A stretch of 64,000 nt of DNA. Source: Desulfovibrionaceae bacterium. Lineage in GTDB: Bacteria > Desulfobacterota > Desulfovibrionia > Desulfovibrionales > Desulfovibrionaceae. The stretch covers positions 1-64,000 of the forward strand of contig JACCQI010000013.1 in NCBI GenBank assembly GCA_015709315.1. Reading direction: 5' to 3'. Positions 1 through 9,249 of this stretch are shown here, piece after piece. The translations under genes and the position numbers were made by a program. How positions within the stretch are numbered: position 1 is the stretch's first letter; each line of letters starts with the position of its first letter. The notes under the pieces were generated by a model, which made no database searches, was not told the origin of the DNA, and worked only from the letters and a program-made list of their open reading frames with translations.

Positions 1-139
1 TGTCCAAATGCGCCTCGAAGAGCCTCCCGGCCTTGTCGTAGGCATACTTCCAGACGCTGGGCCGACCGGCCACGATTTCGGTTTTCTCCACGATTCGACC
101 GCTTGGGTCATGCTTCAGCCTCATATCAAATACGCTCAT
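1..139 (-). CDS. RHS/YD-repeat-type protein, N-terminal fragment
   Basis: The reading frame starts with ATG at 139 and runs off the left edge, leaving about 46 codons. A strong ribosome binding site (AAGGAG, 145-150) precedes the start. The visible protein contains the tract YAYDKAGRLFEAHLD, which matches the YD-repeat consensus (xYDxxGRL) of RHS and wall-associated repeat proteins. Such proteins usually form a large cocoon around a C-terminal toxin or other cargo, but here only the very N-terminus is visible. No signal peptide is seen. It may be a full RHS gene or a short orphan repeat protein. The repeat match is clear; the function is not. Confidence 0.55.
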   Translation of the reverse strand, partial: MSVFDMRLKHDPSGRIVEKTEIVAGRPSVWKYAYDKAGRLFEAHLD

Positions 140-308
140 AGGATCTCCTTCGGGCCACTGAGCTGACGGCCCTGTCTTTGTTTGCGGAGAGCGTACCACG
201 GGTTTTTCGGCCAAAATGGGCGAAACACGGCGTTGTCGCCCAACAACGACTTCACGTCGGCAAAATGCACGCAGCCGTCGCCAAAAAACAGGCTTGGTTT
301 GATCGATC

Positions 309-638
309 GTGTTTGACATGTTTTTCGAACATGAATTTCTTGCCAAATGTCGGAAAGTGGACAGAATTTTGGCCCCCAGACTTACTCGTGTAAATAAACT
401 AGGTACGGCAAAGGGGCCTCGGAGCTATGTGGCAGTTGAGAAAAGCCGAGCGTGTGGGGTGTATCTCTGGGATAGCGTCAATGTTGAGGGGTTGAAGCCA
501 AGTAAGGCTCTTGATGCCCTGAGAGAGACCTTGGGAGAAGATGACGAGTATTATTTGAAAGATGATACTACCATGCGTCGATGGTTCCGTGTTATTGACC
601 GATGCATCCGAGAAAATTTGTTTCTGTCGATGAGTTGA
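309..638 (+). CDS. Hypothetical protein or gene remnant
   Basis: This is a 109-codon frame with lower GC than its neighbours and no recognisable domain. The C-terminal 70 residues look protein-like, with mixed charge and a tract DDEYYLKDDTTMRRWFRVID. The first 35 codons have no ribosome binding site and look like spurious extension, so the true start may lie further inside or the gene may be the 3' remnant of a larger one. The flanking bases contain a sequence (GTGGACAGAATTTTGGCCCC near 357-376) reminiscent of old insertion-sequence debris. I do not recognise a family. Confidence 0.28.
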   Translation: MFDMFFEHEFLAKCRKVDRILAPRLTRVNKLGTAKGPRSYVAVEKSRACGVYLWDSVNVEGLKPSKALDALRETLGEDDEYYLKDDTTMRRWFRVIDRCIRENLFLSMS

Positions 639-730
639 CCCCAAAGCGTGAGCGGGCGGCTTCGATTTCTGGGGGTCGCAGTTTTCACGCCAGATGTTGG
701 GTATAGTGTTGGGTACGCCGCCAAAAACGA

Positions 731-760
731 AAAATGCCGATCAGCGATGATCGACATTTT
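731..760 (-). terminator. Rho-independent terminator of tRNA-Sec
   Basis: On the minus strand AAAATGTCGATCA and TGATCGGCATTTT form a 13-position stem around a four-base loop. It contains one wobble or mismatch and ends in a T-rich run. It begins about ten bases after the encoded CCA of tRNA-Sec, so it is the obvious transcript end for that gene. Confidence 0.8.
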
Positions 761-769
761 TATTAACAA

Positions 770-863
770 TGGCGGAGGCGTACAGGAGTCGAACCTGCCC
801 GTGACATCACTGCCACACATTGGTTTTGAAGACCAAGCGCCACACCGGTGACGAAACGCCTCC
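770..863 (-). tRNA. selC: tRNA-Sec (anticodon UCA)
   Basis: This is a long tRNA of about 94 nt including an encoded CCA. Its acceptor stem has eight base pairs (GGAGGCGT with ACGCCTCC), followed by a G discriminator. The anticodon loop CUUCAAA carries UCA, which reads UGA. A long extra arm and the TTCGACTCC T-loop are also present. The 8-bp acceptor and long variable arm are the diagnostic traits of selenocysteine tRNA. It implies that the organism decodes UGA as Sec, which bears on the DsrE-family gene at 61.7 kb. selA, selB and selD are not in the window. Confidence 0.95.
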
Positions 864-1079
864 CCGTGATGGGCGCGCCGTGCGCGCCTTGAGGAAATCA
901 GGGTCAATGAACGTGCGGCCCGGCAAAGGCGCACCATGCTGGAAATATTGCATATCAAGTTTGTCCCGGCGAGACAAGCGGGAATCAATTGGGTACGGTT
1001 TCGCCCTGATGCGGATTGGCGTAGGCAGTTGCGGGGGAAATGTGATTATATGTCATCAATATTCATTACGGAGGATGAT

Positions 1080-1379
1080 ATGAATTCACGAAAGCTCTTG
1101 CATGCGGCCCCGGCGCTGCTGTCGGCCGCAGTCGTATTCGGTTTCGGCATGGGCGCGGCATCGGGCAACGGCTCGGCGGACGAAGTCCGGCGGGCCTGCA
1201 ACTCCTGCCATTCGCTCAAGCGCGTCTGTGCGCTGCTGGGGGAGCGCACCGAGGCCGGCTGGGATCTGTCCATCAGGAACATGGTCGCCAGGGGCGCGCT
1301 GGTGACGACCGGCAACATCAAGCCCATGGCCAGGTATCTGGCCGGGGTGGAACAGGACGATCCGGCCCTTTGCGACTAG
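1080..1379 (+). CDS. Small monohaem c-type cytochrome, periplasmic
   Basis: The protein is 99 residues. An N-terminal signal peptide (basic MNSRK, then a hydrophobic stretch to about residue 27) is followed by one CNSCH haem-c attachment motif near residue 40. It is therefore expected in the periplasm as a small electron carrier or sensor. The ATG at 1080 is preceded by GGAGG at a good distance; an upstream in-frame extension to 936 has no such site and would bury the signal peptide. The distal haem ligand is uncertain: Met residues in the second half (such as the RNMVARG tract) are candidates. It is monocistronic and converges on the VOC gene. Its redox partner cannot be told from context. 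Confidence 0.8.
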   Translation: MNSRKLLHAAPALLSAAVVFGFGMGAASGNGSADEVRRACNSCHSLKRVCALLGERTEAGWDLSIRNMVARGALVTTGNIKPMARYLAGVEQDDPALCD

Positions 1380-1409
1380 GCATTGCGCGGGGAGGGCCGC
1401 AGTGCCCGC

Positions 1410-1811
1410 CTACGTGAAATACTGCCGGAATTCCTCGCTCGGCTCGATGTCGGCGTAGACGTACGGGGCCACCCCGTACGGGTCCAGGGTCGCGAAGCCC
1501 CGGTCGCCCCACGGGTGGTCCTCCAGCGGCATGACGATGGGCAGTCCGGCTCCCGACAGCCGGTCGTGCATGGCGTCCACCTGCCCGGTATCCGCGTAGC
1601 GGACGTTGTACGTCAGGCCGTCCTTGTATTCCGGCTGGTCCGGGGACTGGGGCTGCATGAGGTGGATGGTCGGCCCGTCCTGGCCGAACATCAGGCCCAC
1701 GTACCACCCGCAGTCGAAGACCACGCGGGCGTCGAAGTGGGCGGCGTAGAATTCCTTGGCCTGGGTCACGTCCCGGACAACGATGGTCGGGGATATTCCG
1801 GTGGGGCGCAT
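1410..1811 (-). CDS. VOC (glyoxalase/bleomycin-resistance) family protein
   Basis: The protein is 133 residues, one vicinal-oxygen-chelate unit. The N-terminus PTIVVRDVTQAKEFYAAHF and the C-terminal tract WGDRGFATLDPYGV are typical of the two beta-alpha-beta-beta-beta modules of this fold, which often bind a metal and a small substrate. The start at 1811 places the conserved strand right at the N-terminus; the longer frame upstream has no recognisable content. It is divergent from the FUSC permease gene, and the two share a promoter region at 1812-1965. The substrate is unknown: family members range from dioxygenases and lyases to antibiotic-binding proteins. Confidence 0.8.
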   Translation of the reverse strand: MRPTGISPTIVVRDVTQAKEFYAAHFDARVVFDCGWYVGLMFGQDGPTIHLMQPQSPDQPEYKDGLTYNVRYADTGQVDAMHDRLSGAGLPIVMPLEDHPWGDRGFATLDPYGVAPYVYADIEPSEEFRQYFT

Positions 1812-1965
1812 GGCGGCTCCTTTGCGTTTGCGCCTTTCATATGGGATTGGCCCGGTGCCGGCAAAGGGCAGGGGGCATCGGGACAGGGCGGCGCGCTTTC
1901 CTTGACCCGGCGTTCGCCATATGAGAAGGACCCCTTCGGCCCGCGCTTCGGGCCATGGAGCATTC

Positions 1966-3012
1966 GTGAAGGCACTATCCGAAAATACCTGGGCCCAACT
2001 GCGGCACGGCGTCAAGGTCGGCCTGGCCAGCGTCCTGGCCTATGTGGTCGCGTACCTGATCGGGATTCCCTACGGCTACTGGGCGGTCATCACCACGGTC
2101 ATCGTCATGCAGGTGCATGTGGCCGATTCCCTCCGCATGGGCGTGTACCGATTCACGGGCACGGCCCTGGGCGCGGGCATGGGCATCGTCATGATTCTGC
2201 TTCTGCCGCCCACGCCGCTGTATACGCTGATCGGCATCTTCGTCGGCACGGGCGTGTGCGCCTACATGACCCGCTACAACGCCAAGTTCCGCATGGCGGC
2301 CATCACCGTGTCCATCGTGTTCCTGACCAGCCTGGGTGAGGAGGGGCGCATCGGGTTCACCCTGTTCCGGGTGGCCGAGATCGGCATCGGCGTCTTGAGC
2401 GCGGTGCTCGTGTCGGTGCTGGTCTGGCCCAGCCGGGCGGGCGAGAAGCTGCGGGCGCGGCTCAAGAAACAATACGACGCGCTGGCCGACAGCTACGAGC
2501 TTATCCTGAACCATTTCCTGGACCGCCAGAAAATGGCGGACCCGGACCTGCTCTTCGATCTGGAAAAGGACATTCGGAAGAACGTGGACGTGTTCCACAG
2601 CGTCTATGCCATGGAGCGCCGCCTGTTCCGGGACGACGTGGCCCTGCTTTCCCTGCAGGTGACCGTGCTCCGCTCGGCGCTGGAGCGCGTCCAGGGCATG
2701 CTTATCCTGCTCAACGATCTTAACGGCGACGGGTTCGACATCATCATGACCCCGGAACTCAGGGAATTGTGCCGGGTTTCCACCGACGCCCTGCGCGCCC
2801 TGGGTTCGGGCGCGCCCCACGACAGGCACGGCCTGGCCGCCGCCGTGGTGGCTTCTGAGGAGCGGTTTTACGAGCTTCGCCGCCAGGGCGTGACCGGCCG
2901 TTTCGACGTCCGCCGCCTGTTTCAGGTCCTGGGCTTCATCAATGCCGCGCAGCATCTGGGCGAGTACCTCCTGGACGCCCTGAATAACCCCGAAATGTCC
3001 CGCGAGGGCTGA
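1966..3012 (+). CDS. FUSC-family inner-membrane protein (aromatic-acid exporter type)
   Basis: This is a 348-residue protein. The N-terminal half holds about six closely spaced hydrophobic segments, starting with GVKVGLASVLAYVVAYLIG and including GYWAVITTVIVM. This is the fusaric-acid-resistance/AaeB-type membrane domain. From about residue 165 a soluble alpha-helical cytoplasmic domain follows (KKQYDALADSYELIL onward). Family members export aromatic or other organic acids. I prefer the GTG at 1966 because GGAG lies just upstream; an in-frame ATG at 1921 has no ribosome binding site but cannot be excluded. No HlyD-type partner is adjacent, unlike aaeAB, so it may act alone. Confidence 0.75.
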   Translation: MKALSENTWAQLRHGVKVGLASVLAYVVAYLIGIPYGYWAVITTVIVMQVHVADSLRMGVYRFTGTALGAGMGIVMILLLPPTPLYTLIGIFVGTGVCAYMTRYNAKFRMAAITVSIVFLTSLGEEGRIGFTLFRVAEIGIGVLSAVLVSVLVWPSRAGEKLRARLKKQYDALADSYELILNHFLDRQKMADPDLLFDLEKDIRKNVDVFHSVYAMERRLFRDDVALLSLQVTVLRSALERVQGMLILLNDLNGDGFDIIMTPELRELCRVSTDALRALGSGAPHDRHGLAAAVVASEERFYELRRQGVTGRFDVRRLFQVLGFINAAQHLGEYLLDALNNPEMSREG

Positions 3013-3067
3013 TTCCCCCCCTCCAAAACGTCTATCTGGGGGGCGACTCGGCCGGGCCTGCGGTCCG

Positions 3068-4297
3068 TCATCGCCCAGGGCGTTCGAGGGAGGACGCCAG
3101 CCCGACCGCGCAGGCGGTCAGCGCCGCGCACAGCCAGAAGGCCGTGTTGAAATTGCCCGACACATCGGCCAGGAATCCCGCCAGGGCCGGTCCGATTATC
3201 TGCCCCGCCCCGAAGAACAGGGTGATGAATCCGAAGGCCCTGACCGCCTGCTCCGGCCCCATGTAGTCGCCCACAGCGGCGGACATGATGGTCGGAATGC
3301 TCCAGCACACGATTCCGAAGATGGCGATGGACCCGTACAGGAAGAGCACGGACAGGTTGAGTGCGGCAAAGGAATAGGCCAGGGTGAACAGCAGGAAGAC
3401 TGTGATCAGTCCCGCTTTGCGGCCGAACTTGTCGGACAGCCAGCCGAAGAGCGGGCCGGAGAGGATGGACAGCCCGCCGACCACGGCCCAGAACCGTCCG
3501 GCCGTGTCCTCGCCGAAATGGCGCTCGTTGACCATGGCCGTGACGATGAAGGTGGCGTAGACCGCGTAGGTCGCGCCGTAGAGCAGGTAGATGATCCCCA
3601 GGTGCAGGATGCGGCGGCGCAGCAGCCGGGTTCTCCCGTCCGTCAGGCCCGTTCCGGGCGACGGGACGTCCCTGGCCCCGCCCAACGGCTCCAGCCCCTT
3701 GTCGCGGGGATGGTTGTGCAGCAGAAAGGCCGCGGCCACGGCGATGGCCAGGGAAACGAGGCCGAGGACCAGCCAGCCCGTGCGCCACCCCTGGCCGCCG
3801 GAATCCGCGTTCACCCACGGCACGAACAGTCCGGAAAAGATGATGGCCATGCCGTTGCCGGAAATCATGAACCCGGCCGCCCGGCCCCGGATGTCCCGCA
3901 GGAACCAGTGGGAGACGAGTCCCATGAGGGGCACGTTGGCCAGCCCGGACCCGACGCCCGTGGCGCAATACAGGGCCAGGACAGTGTAGAAGCCCCGGCC
4001 CAGGCTGATGGCGGTCATGGACAGGCCCACCAGGACCAGCCCGGCGGCGATGGTCCGGCGCGCGCCCACGGCCTGGGTGACGGTCCCGGCCACCAGCACG
4101 GCCGCCATGTAGCCCACGAAGTTCGCGGTGCTGATGAGTCCCATCTGGGAGTAGCTCAGGGGCAGGGACGCCCCCATGGACGGCAGCAGCATTCCCAGCG
4201 AGAACCGGCCCAGCCCCAGGCAGGAGAAGAGCACCGCCACCCCGGTCAGGCAGATGATCCACCCGTAGTGCATGGAGTCCGTATCCTTGGTTTGCAT
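3068..4297 (-). CDS. MFS transporter
   Basis: The protein is about 409 residues with twelve predicted membrane segments. The loop-2 motif is degenerate (QAVGARRT), and a clearer MFS A-type motif GWLSDKFGRKAG occurs at the start of the second half. The overall pattern, beginning YGWIICLTGVAVLFSCLGLG, resembles the YbfB/oxalate-formate antiporter-like subgroup of the major facilitator superfamily. The substrate cannot be read from sequence. The ATG at 4297 was chosen; a second in-frame ATG at 4273 with AAGGA upstream is a reasonable alternative, and the longer extension to 4411 is not membrane-like. An AT-rich promoter-like stretch lies at 4405-4460. Confidence 0.82.
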   Translation of the reverse strand: MQTKDTDSMHYGWIICLTGVAVLFSCLGLGRFSLGMLLPSMGASLPLSYSQMGLISTANFVGYMAAVLVAGTVTQAVGARRTIAAGLVLVGLSMTAISLGRGFYTVLALYCATGVGSGLANVPLMGLVSHWFLRDIRGRAAGFMISGNGMAIIFSGLFVPWVNADSGGQGWRTGWLVLGLVSLAIAVAAAFLLHNHPRDKGLEPLGGARDVPSPGTGLTDGRTRLLRRRILHLGIIYLLYGATYAVYATFIVTAMVNERHFGEDTAGRFWAVVGGLSILSGPLFGWLSDKFGRKAGLITVFLLFTLAYSFAALNLSVLFLYGSIAIFGIVCWSIPTIMSAAVGDYMGPEQAVRAFGFITLFFGAGQIIGPALAGFLADVSGNFNTAFWLCAALTACAVGLASSLERPGR

Positions 4298-4520
4298 ACC
4301 GTCACCGGCGGTCGATGCCGCAGTTTTTCGTGTTGTCCCGGCCGGTTGGGTCCGGCTGGAGGCACGAATTCGAATAAAATGCGTGAAGCTCATGGCTTTG
4401 AGCCATAGCACACGTCTAATCTATTTGTTTATATATGTAAAATATAACGAATGATGTTTGGCTCAAACGCGAGATAAAGAGATGGCCGCGCGCCCGCGTG
4501 GGGCCGGGGCGGCAGGAAAG

Positions 4521-4547
4521 GGCGGCGGCCGCAGGGAGGCCGCCGCC
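4521..4547 (-). terminator. Terminator hairpin after the cyclopropane synthase gene
   Basis: GGCGGCGGCC pairs perfectly with GGCCGCCGCC around a seven-base loop, about 25 bp after the stop of the minus-strand gene. On that strand the stem runs into CCTTTCCTG, so the U tract is weak. Confidence 0.6.
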
Positions 4548-4573
4548 GGGAGGCTATGGTTCGGTCCGCGTCC

Positions 4574-5734
4574 TCAGGCCAGGCGGCATTCCGGCTGGCT
4601 CCGGCCGATCCTGGTGAACATGACCTGCCACAGCTGGATGTCGCGCGCCCTGAAGCAGCCTGCGCAGGACTGGAGGTAGTATTCCCACATGCGTCCGAAT
4701 CGGTCGCCGTACTTTTCCCTCAATTCGGGCCAGGCCCGGCGGAACTTGCGCAGCCAGCACATGAGGGTCCGGTCGTAGTTCGGGCCGAGGTTGTGCAGGT
4801 CCTCCACCGCGAACCATCGTTCAGAGGCATGGGCGATCTGGGCGATGCTGGGCAGGATGCCGTTGGGGAAGATGTACTTGCTGATCCAGGGGTCGATTTC
4901 GGGGCTGGTGACGTTGCTGCCGATGGTGTGGAGCAGGAACAGGCCGTCGGGCTTGAGGCAGCGGGCGGCGGTCTCCATGAAGGTCCGGTAGTTTTTCTGT
5001 CCCACGTGCTCGAACATGCCCACGGACACGATCTTGTCGTAGGTCCCCTGGAGCAGCCGGTAGTCGAGGTCCAGAATCTCCACCGGCAGCCTCTGGCAGA
5101 ACTCGCGGGCGAATTCGATCTGCCGTTGTGAGATGTTCACGCCCACCACGGAGCAGCCGTACTCCTCGGCGGCGAAGCGGGCCAGGCCGCCCCAGCCGCA
5201 GCCGATGTCCAGCAGGGTTTCGCCCGGCTTGAGGTCCAGCTTGTCGCAGATCAGGCGCATCTTGGCCCGCTGCGCCCGTTCCAGGTCGGCGGACACGGCG
5301 TCGTCGTTCTGTTCCAGTGGCCCCGGCCTGTCGGGAAAGTCCTTGAAGTAGGCGCAGCTGTACTGAAGATAGGGGTCCAGGAACGCCTGGAACAGGTCGT
5401 TGCCCAGGTCGTAGTGCCGTTTGGCCACGATGGTGGCCCTGGACAGGCTTTGAAGGTTGATGAGCAGGGACGGCAAAATCCGCACCATGAGCCGCCAGCA
5501 TCCCCGCACGCCGTCCGCCGCGCCGCTTTTGAGCACGCGGCAGATGAACTCGTCCACGCGTTCGCAATCCCACCATCCGAGCATGTACCCCTCGCCGAGC
5601 CCCAGGTTTTTCCTGAGCAGCACCTCGCGGAAAAGGCGCTCGTCCCTGACGCGCAAATCCCAGGGATCGCTGCCGTCCACCCGGACGTCGGCTTCAGCGA
5701 GCAGGTTTGCCACGAACTGTTTGCTTGTATCCAT
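4574..5734 (-). CDS. cfa: Cyclopropane-fatty-acyl-phospholipid synthase
   Basis: The protein is 386 residues, the usual length for Cfa. It adds a methylene group from S-adenosylmethionine across double bonds of membrane phospholipid acyl chains. The N-terminal domain includes GEGYMLGWWDCERVDEF. The SAM-binding core is LDIGCGWGGLARFA, and GVNISQRQIEFAR and VGMFEHVG follow as expected. The C-terminus WQVMFTR is also typical. The start at 5734 has GGAGG eight bases upstream. It appears monocistronic, with a terminator hairpin downstream. It probably modifies membrane lipids under stress, as in other bacteria. Confidence 0.93.
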   Translation of the reverse strand: MDTSKQFVANLLAEADVRVDGSDPWDLRVRDERLFREVLLRKNLGLGEGYMLGWWDCERVDEFICRVLKSGAADGVRGCWRLMVRILPSLLINLQSLSRATIVAKRHYDLGNDLFQAFLDPYLQYSCAYFKDFPDRPGPLEQNDDAVSADLERAQRAKMRLICDKLDLKPGETLLDIGCGWGGLARFAAEEYGCSVVGVNISQRQIEFAREFCQRLPVEILDLDYRLLQGTYDKIVSVGMFEHVGQKNYRTFMETAARCLKPDGLFLLHTIGSNVTSPEIDPWISKYIFPNGILPSIAQIAHASERWFAVEDLHNLGPNYDRTLMCWLRKFRRAWPELREKYGDRFGRMWEYYLQSCAGCFRARDIQLWQVMFTRIGRSQPECRLA

Positions 5735-5910
5735 GTTCGCGCCTCCTGCGGCCGGCCCGGCCGTCGCCCGGCCGGCTGATAAATGGGTTTGGGGGAACGA
5801 TAGCACTCCATAGGGCCTGAAACAAGTCGGAGTCGAAAAAAGCGCGGCGGGCGCGAAAATGCGTCTGATTTCGGTGCGTTCACCGCAGCGGCCGGCGGCG
5901 TCCCGGGTGG

Positions 5911-5941
5911 CCGGGAGGGGAGCCGAAGCTCCCGCTCCCGG
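5911..5941 (-). terminator. GC-rich hairpin after the chemoreceptor gene
   Basis: CCGGGAG and CTCCCGG flank an inner GGGAGC/GCTCCC stem around a CGAA loop, with one unpaired G on each side. It sits about 40 bp past the stop of the minus-strand chemoreceptor. No U tract follows, so it may be a transcript-stabilising 3' hairpin rather than an intrinsic terminator. Confidence 0.4.
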
Positions 5942-5979
5942 GCGATGGGGTGGGTTGGTTGGTGATTATTGACGGGCGG

Positions 5980-7956
5980 CTAGAACCGATCGTAGTCGTC
6001 CGGTCCGCCGCCGCCCGGCAGGGCCGGGAGGCGCGCGTCGGTCACGGCCCGCGTGGGGGCGGGGCGACCGTTGCCGCCGATGTGGAAGAAGGACATGTGC
6101 GACTGCACGCTGACGGCCTGGCTCGAAAGTTCTTCGGACGTGGAGGCCATTTCCTCGGAGGCCGAGGCGTTCTGCTGGATGACCTGGTCCAGTTGCTGGA
6201 TGGCGGCGTTCACCTGGGCCGCCCCGGCGTCCTGCTCGTTGGCGGCGGCCGCGATCTCCTGGACCAGTTCGGCGGTCTTTCGGATGTCGGGAATGATGCG
6301 TTCCAGCATGGCTCCCGCGTTTTCGGCCACCTCGACGCTGGACGAGGAAAGCTCGCTGATCTCGGCGGCGGCGGAGCCGGACCGCTCGGCCAGCTTGCGG
6401 ACTTCGGCCGCCACCACCGCGAACCCCTTGCCGTGCTCTCCGGCGCGGGCGGCCTCGATGGCCGCGTTGAGCGCCAGCAGGTTGGTCTGGCGGGCGATTT
6501 CCTCGATAATGGATATCTTGTCGGCGATGTCGCGCATGGCCTGCACGGTCCGGGTCACCGCCTCGCCGCCCCGGCGGGCGTCGTCGGCGGCCTTTCTGGA
6601 AATACTCTCGGTGTCCCTGGCGTTTTTGGCGCTCTGCTGGATGTTGGCGACCATCTGCTCCATGGACGAGGATATCTCTTCTATGGACGCGGCCTGCGTG
6701 GTCGCCCCCTCGGACAGGATCTGGGACGAGCCGGACATCTCCTCGCTCCCGGCGGACACGTTGCCCGCGGCCGACTGGACCGATTCGACAATGGACCGCA
6801 GCTTTTCCACCATGTCGTTCATCGCCAGGGCCAGCACGCCGATCTCGTCCTTCTGGTTCACGTCGAGCCGTTCGGAGAAGTCGCCTTGGGCCATGCGCTG
6901 GGCAAAGTCGACGCCCTTGCGGACCGGCCGTGTGATGCCGAGGGTCAGCAGCACGCCCAGGCCCACGGCCAGGATGGCGCCGATGACGATGCCCGCGACG
7001 GTGGTGATGTCGCCTGAGGCCACGTCGCTTTCCGCCTGGGCGAGGGCCTGGGCGGAGTTCTCCTGGTTGTAGGCGATGAGTTCGCTGACGATTTTCATGG
7101 TCTTTTCCTGCTGGATCATGGACTTGCCGACCATGATGGCCTCCATGTCGTGCAGGATCTCGGCGGACGCCTCCGCCTGCTCGTCGAGCCGGGCGAATGT
7201 GGCGAAGACCTTTCGGGAGGCCGGGAGCATTGCATTCTGGTACAGGTCCAGCGCCTTGCCGAATTCGTTTTGCGCCGAGAATTCCTTGATCCTGGCCACG
7301 GCCTCGTGGAAGCGGGCGTGGGGACCCTTGATCTCGTCGAGCAAGGCCCGGATTTCCGGGTTGGTGGTCGAGAACGCGTTCAGCCATTTGCCGAACCGGC
7401 ACTCGGCCGCGCTTTCGCCGCCCTCGAACGGCCTGTCGTCGAGGAGCAGGACGCCCACCTTGGAGGCGAACTGGTGGTGGTCGCTGGTGAACTGCCACAG
7501 GTCCCGCTGGAATCTCTCCGGGTTGAGGATGTCCAGCCGCATCAGTTCCCGCGATTTTTCCGAGGCCTGGTCATTGTATCCGGCCCATTGCTTGATTTCG
7601 GCCAGGAACCGTTTGACGATTTCGTCTTCCGCCAGGGTGCGCGGCAGCGCCGCATAGGCGTCGAAATACCGCTTGTACGCCTTCCTGTTTTCATCCACGG
7701 CCGCCAGTTGCCGCTCCCGGTCCTCCCGCGAGTTGTAGGGAGAGGTCATGGCCGCGAGGGAGACCATGACTTCGTTGATGCTCGCCTCCGCCTGGAGCAG
7801 GTTGACCATCTTGGGCATGTTTTCGCCGCCGATGCGTTCCGCATGGCCGGACACCTTGGCCAACTGGACATAGCCGACGCCGCCGACCAGAAGGGTGATG
7901 AGCGCGGACGCGATGAACCCGCCTATCAGCTTGATGCCGAGCTTGATGTTTTTCAT
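5980..7956 (-). CDS. Methyl-accepting chemotaxis protein with CZB-like periplasmic domain
   Basis: The protein is 658 residues. A membrane segment at about residues 8-30 is followed by a periplasmic helical region to about 310, a second membrane segment ([18 protein letters not shown]), a HAMP domain and a cytoplasmic signalling domain with the conserved hairpin ([22 protein letters not shown]). Within the sensor region HHQFASKVG...ECRFGKWL resembles the CZB zinc-binding motif (His, then Cys-x-Phe-Gly-x-Trp). CZB domains are usually cytoplasmic, so this placement is notable. The ATG at 7956 has GGAGGAG five bases upstream. No CheB/CheR-binding pentapeptide is evident at the C-terminus. The ligand is unknown. 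Confidence 0.9.
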   Translation of the reverse strand: MKNIKLGIKLIGGFIASALITLLVGGVGYVQLAKVSGHAERIGGENMPKMVNLLQAEASINEVMVSLAAMTSPYNSREDRERQLAAVDENRKAYKRYFDAYAALPRTLAEDEIVKRFLAEIKQWAGYNDQASEKSRELMRLDILNPERFQRDLWQFTSDHHQFASKVGVLLLDDRPFEGGESAAECRFGKWLNAFSTTNPEIRALLDEIKGPHARFHEAVARIKEFSAQNEFGKALDLYQNAMLPASRKVFATFARLDEQAEASAEILHDMEAIMVGKSMIQQEKTMKIVSELIAYNQENSAQALAQAESDVASGDITTVAGIVIGAILAVGLGVLLTLGITRPVRKGVDFAQRMAQGDFSERLDVNQKDEIGVLALAMNDMVEKLRSIVESVQSAAGNVSAGSEEMSGSSQILSEGATTQAASIEEISSSMEQMVANIQQSAKNARDTESISRKAADDARRGGEAVTRTVQAMRDIADKISIIEEIARQTNLLALNAAIEAARAGEHGKGFAVVAAEVRKLAERSGSAAAEISELSSSSVEVAENAGAMLERIIPDIRKTAELVQEIAAAANEQDAGAAQVNAAIQQLDQVIQQNASASEEMASTSEELSSQAVSVQSHMSFFHIGGNGRPAPTRAVTDARLPALPGGGGPDDYDRF

Positions 7957-8081
7957 GTCTCCTCCGTGCGCTTCTTCCGGCACTAGGGACTATTATACAG
8001 CGCGGCGGGGCAATCCATTATATTCTGGGCGGGGGGACGCCGATGCGGGGCGGGGCCGCCGCCGGGCGGACGCAAACGAAA

Positions 8082-8108
8082 GCGGCGGCCGTGAAGTGCG
8101 GCCGCCGC
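8082..8108 (-). terminator. Rho-independent terminator of the GNAT/aminotransferase operon
   Basis: GCGGCGGCCG pairs perfectly with CGGCCGCCGC around a seven-base loop. On the minus strand the stem is followed by TTTCGTTT. It lies 40 bp past the stop of the GNAT gene at 8148. Confidence 0.8.
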
Positions 8109-8147
8109 CTTGTGCGTCGTTCGTTTCCAAAGGAATATGAACCGGAA

Positions 8148-9191
8148 TCAGTCGGTGTTCTGTTGCGTGCGCCAGTCGGCCTCGATCATCCCCAGAAGCT
8201 CCCTGGATTCCTCCGAGTGGAGCCGGGGCTTGGTAAAGTCCGGGGTGCCGGCCACCTTCTGCATCAGGAGGGCGTCCCGGTCGAACCACAGGGGCAGCAC
8301 CCCTCCCAAGAAAAATCCCGCGTTGTTGGCGGCTTCCACGGCTTTGGTACTGCCGGGGAGCCACAGAGGCAGGACCAGATGGTATGTGTGCAGGCCGGGA
8401 TGGTCCCGCTCGACGTCCGCGAGGAATTCGGCGAACCCGGCGCCCACGGACCGGACCTCGATTTGAACCAGCTCCGCGCCTTCCATGGGCTTGACCTCGG
8501 CCACGGTTTCGGCGTTGGCGGGGAGGGCGGCGTCCGGCTGCAAGGTCCTGTCAAGGCCCGTCCAGTCGTAGATGCGGCGCAACTGCGCCTCGTACCGGGC
8601 GGGCAGGTGGACCGTATCCGGCCGGTTGTGCAGGAAGACGAAGCCGTCCATGAGCGAAATGCGCCCGTACGCGTCCGCCTCGCCCGGCCGGGGCGGCATG
8701 GCCTCGATCTCCAGGGCGCTGAATTTGCCCTTGAGCCGCTGGGCGAGCTTCTGGGTGATGATGTGGTCGCACACGCTTTGTCCGTATATGACCTCCAGCC
8801 CCAGGTGCTCGGGCGGCTCGTTGTGCAGCTTGAGGGCCAGCCGCGTGCCGAGCGTTGATTTGCGGTAGTCGGGATGGACGATCCAGGAACCGGCTTCCAT
8901 GATCTTGCGGCCCGGAGCCGAGCGGAACAGGGCGTACAGGCCCACGACATCGCCCTTGGGCGTGCGCCCGACCACCTGGAACAGGTCGTCCCCCCGGTTG
9001 ATGCGGACCAGCTCGTCCGGGTCGTACACATAGTCCACGGGAAACATCTCGCCGTACACGGCGTGGTACAGACGGGCCACGCCGGGCGCGTCCTCCGGCC
9101 GGAAGTAGTCCACCTCGAATTTCTGCCCCGGCTCGATGACGTAGGCTTCATCCCGCAGCCGGGCCAGATTGCTTTCTCTGCTCGCGCTCAT
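8148..9191 (-). CDS. GNAT-family N-acyltransferase
   Basis: The protein is 347 residues. The first half holds a GNAT fold: FEVDYFRPEDAPGVARLYHAVYG opens it, and the acyl-CoA-binding region is around GSWIVHPDYRKSTLGTRLA, close to the Q/R-x-x-G-x-G/A signature in position. The C-terminal half (from about residue 170) has no domain I recognise. It is the last gene of a three-gene operon with the aminotransferase (58 bp upstream) and the ATPase-like/acetyltransferase protein, which suggests acylation of an amine made by the aminotransferase. GGAG precedes the ATG at 9191. The substrate is unknown. Confidence 0.75.
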   Translation of the reverse strand: MSASRESNLARLRDEAYVIEPGQKFEVDYFRPEDAPGVARLYHAVYGEMFPVDYVYDPDELVRINRGDDLFQVVGRTPKGDVVGLYALFRSAPGRKIMEAGSWIVHPDYRKSTLGTRLALKLHNEPPEHLGLEVIYGQSVCDHIITQKLAQRLKGKFSALEIEAMPPRPGEADAYGRISLMDGFVFLHNRPDTVHLPARYEAQLRRIYDWTGLDRTLQPDAALPANAETVAEVKPMEGAELVQIEVRSVGAGFAEFLADVERDHPGLHTYHLVLPLWLPGSTKAVEAANNAGFFLGGVLPLWFDRDALLMQKVAGTPDFTKPRLHSEESRELLGMIEADWRTQQNTD

Positions 9192-9249
9192 CGTCGTTCT
9201 CCGTTCTTTGCATCCTTTGGGCGCAACCCCGCGTATTGGGGAAGTGGCC

